Shown piece after piece: positions 11,365-21,355 of a stretch of 64,000 nt of DNA. Each line of letters starts with the position of its first letter. The stretch's first letter is position 1. Source of the stretch: Pezicula radicicola (lineage: Eukaryota; Ascomycota; Leotiomycetes; Helotiales; Dermateaceae); assembly GCA_003008705.1 (NCBI GenBank), contig PDUO01000006.1, positions 1,063,295-1,127,294 of the forward strand. The letters are read 5' to 3'. The position numbers and the translations under genes are program-made. The notes beneath the pieces were generated by a model. The model saw only the letters and a program-made list of their open reading frames with translations, was not told where the DNA came from and searched no databases.

Positions 11365-11372
11365 TATATATA
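11365..11372 (-). promoter_or_regulatory. TATA box candidate for the NRPS gene
   Basis: The sequence TATATATA lies 49-56 bp upstream of the NRPS ATG at 11316, a plausible TATA distance for a transcription start near 11340. It supports a native start here rather than further 5' exons. Confidence 0.4.
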
Positions 11373-12160
11373 GCCTTGTGGAGAGGGCAACAATGTGGGC
11401 TTATATACAGTGCGGTACGGTTATGATATTTCAGATTCTGGTACGTAAGGCAAATTCCAAGGATAAGGGATCCCCAGAATTTCTGCGGAAGCAAACCTAT
11501 CAATAGCAGTCATGCTTTCTGCGGTCATCTTTATTTTTCCTTTATCAATATTGTACAACAGGTTTCTTATATGAGTAGCCAGGTTTGGCTCACAGTCGCT
11601 GATCCTTCTGCGCGTGGTATAGAAAAGCGAATGCTACTTACATGTACGGCAAAAATGGACGCAGGGTATTATTGCGAAGGTAAGCTATTCCTTCACCGTT
11701 TCCTACCATACTCACAGAGCAAGAGGATGTGCACGACAAAATACTTTTTAGAGCTGCAGTCCTCGGGGTGTCGAATCCCGGTGTAAGGGGGAGGTAGGCT
11801 GTAGGCGAGCCTGGGCATCGTCCACAAAAATCTTGCTATGAGTGCTTGGGGAGGCAGGTTCAGCTCGGCAGTCGTCGATCGCACTATATAGGGTATAGCA
11901 ATGTCGTGCAAAGTACTCTGAAGAAGGGGTAGAAGTTCTTAAAGAGGTAGGTACAGTAAGCTGTAGCTCGTATATGTAAGCTGTGGGCAAGGTGTTGGGC
12001 AAATGGTTTGCTATGGGCTTATGAGTGCATTCAATAGTCAGATTCGACTCTACTCGGCAGTCGTTGATCACAAGAAATGCTGTTGCATTGCTGCTCATGT
12101 ATGTATTAATGGGGCACTGGTAGCACAAGCGACAAGAATCAACTAGCACTGCCGAACTGT
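11373..12160. repeat. Degraded repeat-like DNA upstream of the NRPS
   Basis: There is no convincing gene. Two diverged copies of a segment occur at about 11835-11880 and 12010-12069. Each has TTGCTATG near its start and ends in CTCGGCAGTCGTCGATC or CTCGGCAGTCGTTGATC, the copies differing by a C/T transition. Long open frames exist on the minus strand here (11748-12149), but they encode no recognisable domain and run through both copies. Confidence 0.4.
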
Positions 12161-13330
12161 AATGCTTATTGCTTATTGGTCATTGGTTAGCGATGGGTCG
12201 CTAATACTACTACTACTGTAAGGCAAAGGCACGAAAAGTTGTAATAGGAATAGGTAAGCGAGGTAAAGCTGTAGGTAAAAGTGTAGGTAAATTCGTAGGG
12301 TAGTAAATTGTAAGAATTTACAGAGAATCCTTGCCTGACGGTTTGTGGTTGGTATTATAAGGTAGTATGGTAAGGAAGGAATGGTAGAGGTGGTGGTTAA
12401 AATAAGATTTGCGAGCCAAGAGCACGAGGAGCGGGGAAGAAGAAGTAAGATTCTTATTTATCTATGTTTTTTTGCTAGTGTGCTGACAGACCACGACCAC
12501 TAGGAACTGGAGATGGAGCTATGAACTACTAATTAGAGTTTGTAGAATAAATTCTGGTTCTGTTTATACCTAGTTGTACAAAGTTATATAGGCGTAACGT
12601 GATTTTAACGTAATTAGGTAGATGTGTGTGAGTGAGGTCTAATATTATACGAATTAGTAGTTATAGTAGATAAGGTATATAAAATTAGATTAGGATTAAA
12701 GGAAAGTATATAGGGGGGGAGGATTTAGCTAGTTATTAGACTAGAGAGGTTTTTTTTAATTCTTGTTATAGAGTATAAATCTTAAGAATACTTATTCTTA
12801 AAGTTATATATTAACTTTCTTTTAAGTCTAGGTCTACTTTACTTATAAGTAGTAAATATATACTTGTTTTTAAGCTTTATATATTTTCTTAAGGCCTTTT
12901 AAATAGTAAGTAACTAGTTTTATATAGAAAGAATTATATTATAGTTATAGATAGTTATCTAGTAAAGTAAAGGGCTTTTAGACTTATAAATTATTAAATA
13001 GAAGAGTTTTTTTTAAGTAATATATAGGTAGTTAAAATAGTGTTATCATATATAAGGAGTAGAAGGAGCTTAAACTATAGTAACAATGTATATAATAGTG
13101 TTCTAATTTCTAATTTATATTACTTATAGTTATAGTAGTTTTAAAATCAAGGCTTTTATCTTCTACTTTTACTATTTTACTTACCCATCGTTAAACGATG
13201 CAAACAAATAAATAAGGTGAGGTTAATCTATATCTACTTCCTTTCTAATATCCTTAAGTACCAAGTACATACATAAATTAATATACACAAAGACCCTTCA
13301 CTAACTACCACTACTAACAATCCTCCCCCA
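12161..13330. repeat. AT-rich island, probably RIP-decayed
   Basis: About 1.2 kb is dominated by TA/TT/AA steps (for example 12560-13200), with no open frame above background on either strand. It contains degenerate GTAGGTAAA-type repeats at 12262-12305 and sharp borders with normal-composition DNA. Composition and coding decay match what repeat-induced point mutation leaves in ascomycetes. The parent element is not recognisable. Confidence 0.55.
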
Positions 13331-13418
13331 GGCTACTCCCATTCATCCCCTCCGTCAATAAATTACACGAATTCTTGAATCCAATCATCGTTCCTGGCTG
13401 GTTGATTGGGTGGGTTCT

Positions 13419-14277
13419 TTAGATGAGACGGAAGCGCGAGAGACGAGTGAGTTTGTTGAGGGTGCTTGAGCCTCGAGTTAGACCTGTTGAGACGTCTGTG
13501 GCGTTAATGGTGGATCCTGATGATGTACTAATGACGTTTGCTTGCGTTGCGGTAGTTGAAGCTGGGACGACCATATCGACGCAAGATTCGTAGGCTACTT
13601 GATGTTAGAAATGGGGCAAAAAGGGAAATTTTCAAACTGAAAGGAGCGAAGTTGTGGTGGGACAAGAGGCACAAACTTTGATCAGCTGCTGTTCCGAACC
13701 AGAACCATTGTAGAACCTGTTTTGTCATTAGCTTTCATGGTTCTGAGTTTGCTGGAAACGAAGAACTTACACAATCACCTGCTGTAGCGCATGCAGCGCC
13801 AAGAGTGGTGGGGATGGTAACATTGAAGTTAGTGTTGTTTGCTGGGAGAGTCGCGAGAGATTCATCCGCGTAGCTATCAAATGAAATCAAGGGCTCTCCA
13901 ATAGCCGTGTTGGTCTTGGTATTCACAACACTGACATTCATAGGTCCTTCGTGGGGAATGGGGATTGAAGCGAGCATGTTGACGACTTGTCCTGGTGCAA
14001 AGGTCTGAACATTTTCTGTGTTGTCTGAAAACTGGAGACCCTTGCAGAGGAAGACATTACAGGCGGTTGAATTGAAGTCTGGGATTAGTGCTGCGGCTTC
14101 GGGAAGTCCCTCAACATGTGATGTGTTGTCGGCTGTGATCTGAGAGGAAAGTGTTGCACCGCATGCTGCTGTCATACCGGCCCCCACGGCGCGGACAGGC
14201 GGTGAGGTGATTATACCATGGGATATGACGGTGCTTGCAAAGCCTGCAAGGCTGAGGATGGAGGTAGAATAGAGCAT
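13419..14277 (-). CDS. Secreted LPMO-like / chitin-binding type-4 domain protein
   Basis: This 240-aa secreted protein has exons 14277-13771, 13716-13677 and 13594-13419, with all three pieces joining in frame. A signal peptide (MLYSTSILSLAGFASTVIS) is followed directly by HGIITSPPVRAVGAGM. The N-terminal histidine of the mature protein is the hallmark of copper monooxygenases (histidine brace). It also has cysteine-containing segments TAACGA and CNVFLCKGLQF, and a late QWFWFGTAADQTYESCVD block. I recall similar fungal proteins annotated as chitin-binding or LPMO_10-like; whether this one oxidises polysaccharide or only binds copper is unknown. The Ser/Thr-rich C-terminal tail is variable. 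The family assignment is from motif memory. Confidence 0.82.
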
Positions 14278-16181
14278 CTTGATGAGTTTGAGGGATTTGT
14301 TTCGCAAAAGAGGTCGTTGGTGAAGCGAAGTTGGTAAAGTGGCCGGCACAGTAGAATAGAGAAGGAATGAGACTTAATGAGAGTAATGTTTACAATTTGA
14401 TCAACAAAAAAGAATGGAATGAGTAGCAACGGAAGGACGCCAAAATTAGGTATGCGGGAGCGTACAGGTACTTGTACAACGGACATCAGGCCAGTTCACC
14501 GCCCTGCGCAGACTCGCTAACCAAGGAAAAGTCCGAAGGCTGTTCATGCACTTGGGAGCCAAGATGCCATCCCTTGAAGGAACCATTTATGACGAGTGAG
14601 GATACAGAAAAAGGAGAAACAGTGGTTGCGTAAAAGCTTGTCTCTTATTGTCGAGACAAATCCAGTTTGGGTAGCCATGGGTTGTGCGGCTGCCAAGATG
14701 CCCCCTGTCTGACAGATGGCTCTTTGAGACGTCGGAGGATGGTAAACGAGAGCTTACAGCCCTACAGCCTCAACATCCGAATTCGAACTGCACAAATACG
14801 AGAGAGTTGTGTGCTGAAGAGAAATGATGGAGGTGAGAGCAGGAGGATGAAGCTTAAAGTGTAAATGCAGGCTGTGGGTTGTGGTGCTTATGGAGGATAC
14901 GGGTGATTCTTGTATCCGAAATCTTGTGGAAGTTGAGATGAACTCCGAGCTGCCTCTAGTCTTGGGAGGAGCCTTGAATATGAAATATGAAATATGAAGA
15001 AACGTTATGAAGGCTTTGCGAAGCAATTCACAACTTGCTACGGTTGAGGCTGTTCGAACGGATCGTGGGCTGAGGCCTCGCGTTCTTCTTGATGCGACTC
15101 GACAGGCTAAACCGTCAAGCGCCGGCGCCGGCCTGGTACGGTAAATGACAACAAGCGAATAGGATTGTTTCTGACGATAAATCGAAAGACTTCAAAGGGG
15201 CTGCTAGATGGGTACGCTTCTTTACTGATTTTGAGGTTGATGTGTTGTGGTGTTGTGGTGTTGTGAGCAGAAGAATAAAATAAATGTTGGATTCTCATAA
15301 GCCTTTTTCTATCACGTGATACACGGGATCGGCCGTCGGGTGGCTCTCCTCATTTTTCAAGCCACCAACTTCCTACCTTCTTTCTGCTTCTTCCCTTGCA
15401 TCCTTCAAACTTTATATCCTCAATTCCCCGAGTATGGACTCTTACGTTTTCTGGCTGGTCAGCAATCAAAGATGTCACCACCAGTATCGGTACCCATCAT
15501 ACTTATCATACCAAGTAGCCAAGCTCGCTTCCACTGCCGTACAATGGGGATTTTCCGACGGCCAAGCACATATCGTTATCTCCTCCACATCCCCTTATCG
15601 AATGTATTATCACGCTACGGTACGGGTGGCTCACGTTAGATTGGTTTGGCCTCTGCCTCTTTCCCGCAAATGTATTATGACTACCGGTACTGGCCAATTG
15701 TGGCACAGTCTCACGCCCCAAGATATCCACGATGCTCATCTCTGCAGCTGCGGCATGGGTTACTTCAACGGGAACCTTGAGCTGGACGCTATTCCAACAG
15801 CCTGGATATCATCGCTTGTTACACCAGATTCTGGATGATCTCCGTCCAGAATGCATCTAGAAGCGCATACCTATTGGTGTACGAAAGTATCTTACTTTGA
15901 CACTTTGTACGCCCACAGACCATTCTGCTATGGCACCATTTAAACTCGTCTCTACCCTATCTGTGGCCAATTACCTTTTCCAAGACAAGCTCGACATCCT
16001 TCGGAGCGTATCTTGGCGTTAAACCCTCTAAACTGCAAGAGGTCAGGTTCCTCGCGTATGCCAAGAGTATTATAGCCTTTCTCAACGGTCACACCGAGAC
16101 TAGGTACTTGGGTGCACCGTGATCGTTATCTTTGTTTCCTTGTGCACCTTGTACCTCGCTAGTTCTTACTTATTTGTTTCC
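14278..16181. other. 1.9-kb intergenic region
   Basis: A plus-strand open frame at 15434-15838 (134 codons) and several shorter minus-strand frames have no recognisable domain and no splice-supported extension, so no gene is called. The region probably contains the upstream sequences of the LPMO-like gene on the left and the permease on the right. Confidence 0.4.
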
Positions 16182-16245
16182 ATATATATTTCTCGTCTTC
16201 CCCTCTCTTGTCTTTCTTCCTCCCATTCCGCTCTGCCTTGGCAAG
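16182..16245 (+). promoter_or_regulatory. TATA-like site and pyrimidine-rich leader of the permease gene
   Basis: An ATATATAT stretch at 16182-16189 is followed by a CT-rich tract up to about 16245, just before the permease ATG at 16260. CT-boxes of this type are common at transcription starts of strongly expressed filamentous-fungal genes. Confidence 0.4.
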
Positions 16246-16259
16246 AGACTCTCTTCGCA

Positions 16260-18166
16260 ATGGCTCACAATGTCGACCAATTCGACGTCTCTTCTGAGGA
16301 TAAGACTACAGCACCTACATACCAGAAGGGTAGCAACACTGTCTCTTCGGATCCCGAGTATGGAGACGGAGAGCTCGTTGAGACGACCAAGCGTGGTCTA
16401 AAGGCTCGGCATGCGCAGATGATAGCTTTGGGTGGCACGATCGGGACAGGTCTTTTTGTTGGAAGTGGTGGAACTCTTGCAAAGGGTGGCCCTCTATTCA
16501 TCCTAATCGCTTACATCCTCCTGTCCGTTTTGGTCTTATTCGTCGTGACGGCCATCACTGAGATTGCTGCGTACCTCCCAGTTAGCGGTGGTACCATGAG
16601 TTATTATGGCCACCGAAATGTTTCCAACAGTCTTGGATTCGCTATGGTAAATAACTTTCGTTAATTTTTAACCAAAACTTTTTGAAATAGATTCTAATTC
16701 TGACAATTCAGGGCTGGCTGTACTTCTATTCCCTAGGAATATTAGTTCCTTACGAGATTACCGCTGCTGGCCTGGTCATTGACTATTGGGATTCGCCGGT
16801 TAACATAGCAGTCTGGATTACTATCTTTATCATTGTTATTGTTGGCCTCAACATCCTCCCAGTCCAATATTATGGCGAGACTGAGTTTGTAAGTTGGAAC
16901 AATACTCCATCTGAAAGTACAGTAACTAATTTAACTAAAGTGGTTTGCCTCTCTTAAGGTGTTTATGATGATTGGCCTCCTCATCCTCTCCTTCATCCTG
17001 TTCTGGGGCGGTGGACCAAACCAACATGGAATCTTGGGTTTCCACTACTGGAAAGACCCTGGCGCTACGACGACCTGGCTTAAAGAGGGCGGTACAGGAA
17101 GGTTCATTGCTTTCATCGAAGTTGTTGTCCTCTCGGCCTTCCCCTTCACCTTTGCTCCCGAACTTCTCGTCGTCACAGGAGGTGAGATGAAATCTCCACG
17201 CCGTAATCTCCCCAAGGCTGCAAAGCGTTACTTCTACCGTCTCGTCTTCTTCTATATCGGCTCCGTTCTCGCTATTGGTGTTATCTGCCCTTTCAACGAT
17301 GCACGCCTTACAGATGGAGGTGTAGGAGCAAAGTCTTCTGCATTTGTTGTCGGCATCGCGGATGCTGGAATTTCAGGTCTTGGATCCGTCATCAATGCCA
17401 TAATTATCACGTCGGCATGGTCGTCTGGGTTCGTATTCTCATTTATTTGCTCCCAGTTCTATTGCCTCAGAGCCGGCACATGAACTCGCCATAGACACTT
17501 GACATCCATGCACTAGAACTTCTAGAAGAAATAACACTAACTTGGCGTTTGAATAGAAACTCGTTCCTCTACATGTCCAGCCGATCACTCTACTCACTAG
17601 CCGTCGCAGGCAATGCACCCAAAGTCTTCACAAAGTGCACCAAGCAAGGAGTTCCATACATGGCAGTCGGCGCCTCCTCCCTCTTCTCCGCACTCGCCTA
17701 CCTCAATTGCGCCTCCTCAGGGTCAGTCGTATTTACCTGGTTCGTAAACCTCACCAACACCTCCGGCTTCATCTCCTGGATCTGCTGCTGCATCGTCTAC
17801 ATCCGCTTCCGCAAAGCAACCAGAGCCCAAAACCTCGCGCGAGATTCTATTCCCTACCGTTCCTTCCTCCAACCAGTCGGAGCATGGGTCTCCATGATCG
17901 CCTTCACAATCCTAACTCTGATTAACGGATTCGACGTCTTCTTCCCAGGCCGTTTCTCAGCAAGTTCTTTCTTGACCGCCTACGTTGGAATCCCAATTTT
18001 CCTGGGCATCTACGGTATACACCGTGTGTTCCACTGGAATGAGCCTTGGGCATATGATAGTATGACTGTTGATTTACATACTGGTATCGATGTTGTACTT
18101 GCCAATGAACATCCGGAGCTTTTGACTTCACCCTGGAAGAAGAGGCTGACAGGTTGGTTTACATGA
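16260..18166 (+). CDS. Amino-acid permease (APC superfamily, YAT/AAT type)
   Basis: This 553-aa plasma-membrane amino-acid/H+ symporter has exons 16260-16646, 16712-16888, 16941-17428 and 17557-18166, giving 554 codons. After a hydrophilic N-terminus, LKARHAQMIALGGTIGTGLFVGSG is the consensus first-helix motif (the G-x-G-T-G-L-F substrate-binding loop). It is followed by about 12 hydrophobic segments, including ELLVVTGGEMKSPRRNLPKA and the conserved ITSAWSSGNSFLYMSSRSLYSLA. The third intron (128 nt) uses a GTTCGT donor; removing it restores the conserved WSSGNS block. Which amino acids it imports is not determinable. The gene is on the opposite strand to the NRPS and about 5 kb away across a repeat island, so linkage to it is unproven. 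Confidence 0.94.
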
Positions 18167-18714
18167 GTTATTCTTATAAAACCAACTGACTTCACTTCTT
18201 GTAGCCTTTGGTTTTGTATGTAGAAATAGAAAGGAAGAATATAAATTCAATTGTCATTATGACATGAATATCAAAAAATTAAAAGTCATCAGTTTGAATA
18301 CGAAAGCCTTTTTTTTTTTTTGCAAAGGGTTCTTAAAAATAAATGAAGTCACTGAGTTCCTATTACCTAGATTTTCATACGACATGACCAAACTAAAAAG
18401 CTCAACCCTACCTGAAGGTTGGCAACTTTCTCAGTGTTTCCCTTTTCAGTTAGATAATACAATCACTTCTCAAGCGTAGCATAATTGTACATAGGTACCT
18501 ACTCCTCAGAGTTAAATATAATTGACTTTCCATTTAAAATCTAAACTCCACTCCACACTACAGTAACACACCTCTTAGAACAGAACTAAAAATATTCCTC
18601 TCCCCCGCCCACCCAAAAAAACTCCTCCTCAAAACTGCCAAAAGGAAAAGACGAAAAATATCTTGAACCATACAATGGGATCTAACCATTCTACTTTCAA
18701 TACCAAGGATTACT
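18167..18714. other. Permease 3' flank
   Basis: This AT-rich 3' flank includes a run of 13 T at about 18308-18321. No gene was found. Confidence 0.4.
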
Positions 18715-18881
18715 TGGCGGTGCTGGGAATCGAACCCAGATTGAAACGGGTCAGCATGATTAATCCTTTTTGAGGGGATTACCACAACGTCACGTGCTGT
18801 GTGATTTATTAGATAATTATTTGAGAGGGTGTGGGGAATTAAGAGGAGTTGATAACTTACCTACCATTACACCACACCACC
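18715..18881 (-). tRNA. tRNA-His(GTG)-like gene, apparently split twice
   Basis: On the minus strand the 5' acceptor GGTGGTG (18881-18875) pairs with CACCGCC (18722-18716) at all 7 positions, one of them a wobble. TGGTGTAATGG gives box A and GGGTTCGATTCCC gives box B. The T-arm 18739-18723 is a perfect 5-bp stem with a 7-nt loop. Removing 18860-18797 yields a D-stem GTG/CAC, and removing 18781-18750 yields the anticodon arm TGACG-TTGTGGC-CGTTT (4 of 5 pairs, one mismatch) with anticodon GTG and the TTGTGGC loop seen in eukaryotic tRNA-His. The second insert is at the standard 37/38 intron site. The first lies in the D-arm and begins GTAAGT and ends CTAATAAATCACACAG. The discriminator is A. 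It may be a pseudogene. Confidence 0.55.
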
Positions 18882-19222
18882 TGTGTTTGTCTTGTTTGTT
18901 GAGGTTTCTGACCTTGTTTTGGCTTATTAGGTTGGTTGGTGGGCGTCGGTAGAATTTTTCGGTAGTGGGATTTTTTAGGGGTTGGTGAACCTGGAATTGG
19001 GGAACACTACCTTAAATTGTCTTCATTGGAAAAACATTTTTGATAAAGATATAGGTGGGGGTTTTGGAAGCGAATTATTTATTATGTACGTACGATAAAG
19101 CAAGGTATGGAGTCCTCGGTGAAAAATACAGGAAAATAGAAGTAACCTCCAGCGCCAAAAACACATCATACAACATAATATCATAGCAATCGTCTGATCC
19201 CTTCCTATCCCATGTTTATTCC
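18882..19222. other. Intergenic region
   Basis: This is the upstream flank of the tRNA-like locus and the 3' flank of the TMEM135-like gene. No other feature was seen. Confidence 0.4.
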
Positions 19223-20967
19223 CTATCGCTCCATTTTTGGACTCAAATCTTCCTCGGCCTTTAATCTCTCAGCTTCCTCTTCCTCCTTGACCCAATCCCT
19301 CCAACCCTCACCTCGTAACGAGGAAATACCCTTTCGAAGAGCTCCGCTCCGTAGCGAACTGGCGTTCCGCTCATAAACGGCATTAACGACCATGAGACTC
19401 GCAACGAACAACCATACATCTCCTCCCTTGATGCCCTTCCACCATCCCCTCTTCTTACCTACCTTCCACAACGAATCAATACTCGCACGAGCGCTATACA
19501 GGAACTCTCCTCGGGCTTCATTCTTGACAATGAACCCCCAAAGACCACCAATCATGCCGCCCAGGAAAAAACGCTGGGTAGGGAGAATGTGTCGGGGAAG
19601 CAGCTGTTGAAAGAGGCAAATGGCGCCCCAGGAAGATCCGATAGAACCACCAACGAAAGCAGAGTATTTGAGAATTTTACGGGAGAGGACATCTATTGAG
19701 GTTATGGGTGACCGATAGAACTTTTTATACTTAGGGAGCGACAAGACGGCAAAAATGATTCCAAAGAAGCGGGCCAGGCGGGGAAAGACTCGAATCCAAT
19801 AGGTGAGGTAAGTACGTAGGCAGGATGGGTCAGTGGGGTGAAGTGTCGCACATGTGAGTGATGTTATGAGGGGATGAGCAGGAGAGGTTATTGGGGAGAT
19901 GACGGAGAGTGACGGCGGGAGAGTAACACTGTTTGGGAAAAGGATTGGAGAGATAAAAGGTCTATGTAGTGTTGTCAGTAATGGGAGATGAAATAGTGAA
20001 GGGGAGAACCAACGGGTAGTTGAGACGAGCCATTTGGGCGAGATTATCGACTGTTTCGTACGTATTGGGCCAGGGCAAGTTGGACGGATAGTCCGACGGT
20101 CGATGCTGAACATATTGCGGCGAGTTCTTTAGAATGAAGCTCCCATATGCAGTAGGGAAACAGTCCCGGTCGAAGACAAAAGCATGCAGCAGCTGTCCGC
20201 AGGCAACGGGCATAATCAGCCAACTCCCCCACCACCAAGGCCTTGTGCCCTTCCTCCAGATAAGTCCCTCGTCCTCCGCATAATTATATGCAAATTCCGC
20301 AGCTCGGCTGAGGCTGTAAATGGCAATTGTAATACGCAACTGATCTCTCGGCACAAGAGCCAGTGCAAATCCGGCCAGGGAAGCACCAATTGCGGGCGCA
20401 AGTTCAGAAGTGAGCGTCGAGGTAGTACGCTTATTGCGTTTGCGGAAGGGTTCGGCGTCAGGCGTAAGGAGATGGGCGCGCAGACGCGTGAAAAAACGGA
20501 AGAGGATGCGGTGCATCAACAGGATCGTGGAGAGGGACAGCGAGAGCCGGAAGTTCGGTGATCTCCATAGTGGTATCTTCTTTCCTCTGCATGTACTAAT
20601 CAGTATGTTTCTATGCAGACAGACATCTGGGGTCTTCAGCAACCTACCGTACACGATCCTTCCCAAACAAACGCTCGCTGATAATTGCATACGCCTTCAA
20701 CCCAGCCGTACTCGCAAAAAACACCCTCAAACTAGCCCGGACTGCTGTAGAGTTGTAATCTTCGGGCACTAACTTCTCCACCTTTGGCACAGTGGGCGCA
20801 TTTCGTTTTAGCACTTTGGACCTGGAGATGATGTATTTGTGGAGCGTCTGGTATTCCTTTGCGGATATGGTGTATCGTAGGGCATTCCTCAGGATTGGGT
20901 CCGCTGTCGATTTTGCGGATATCCTGTCACGAGGAGGCCTGGGGCCTTCGCTGGAGGTGGATGCCAT
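19223..20967 (-). CDS. TMEM135-like multi-pass membrane protein
   Basis: This 543-aa protein has exons 20967-20648, 20586-20014 and 19961-19223 (1632 nt, in frame). It starts MASTSSEGPRPPRD, then has several hydrophobic segments and Trp-rich loops. Notable are AEFAYNYAEDEGLIWRKG followed by TRPWWWGSWLIMPVACGQ, and later ILKYSAFVGGSIGSSWGAI and RFFLGGMIGGLWGFI. These match my memory of the fungal relatives of animal TMEM135, which act in peroxisomal/mitochondrial lipid metabolism. The C-terminus is charged. The middle intron uses a less common GTTGGT donor, chosen because it restores the frame (NYPPFISPILF). The function in fungi is not established. Confidence 0.8.
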
Positions 20968-21355
20968 CGTGGGTCAATTGCTCTCATTTATCACGCTGGT
21001 GGTGGTTTTTTTATGAAGTCAACGATAAACATTCCACTCAGGGATGACATCTTTAAAATGAGCTGCGTTGGTCCTGCATGTGAGCTGAACCTCGGCTACG
21101 TGGCTCGCGCGGATAGTCTACGGAGGTGTAAACATACGAAGGATAAATTATTTTGGAAAGAAGGTCTTGTCTTTGGAGCCAATAGCTGCATACCAAGAAA
21201 ACGAATGACTTATTACAATACTATAGACGACCGTGGCAGAACTACCATTTATACAATCCCTATTACCACCAGCAGAGGGAAAAACTCCGCCCAATTCCGT
21301 TCTTGAACTCCACGTCCAGACCTAAACTCGCTACAATAACACCATCTCAATAAGA
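20968..21355. other. Intergenic region
   Basis: The 388 bp between the TMEM135-like gene's start and the 3' end of the LRR gene contain no further gene. Confidence 0.5.

Noticed and set aside
11748..12149. Possible minus-strand gene upstream of the NRPS
   Set aside because: Encodes no recognisable domain, lies across diverged repeat copies and has no splice-supported extension.
15316..15838. Plus-strand frames upstream of the permease
   Set aside because: No recognisable domain and no evidence of splicing; treated as intergenic.
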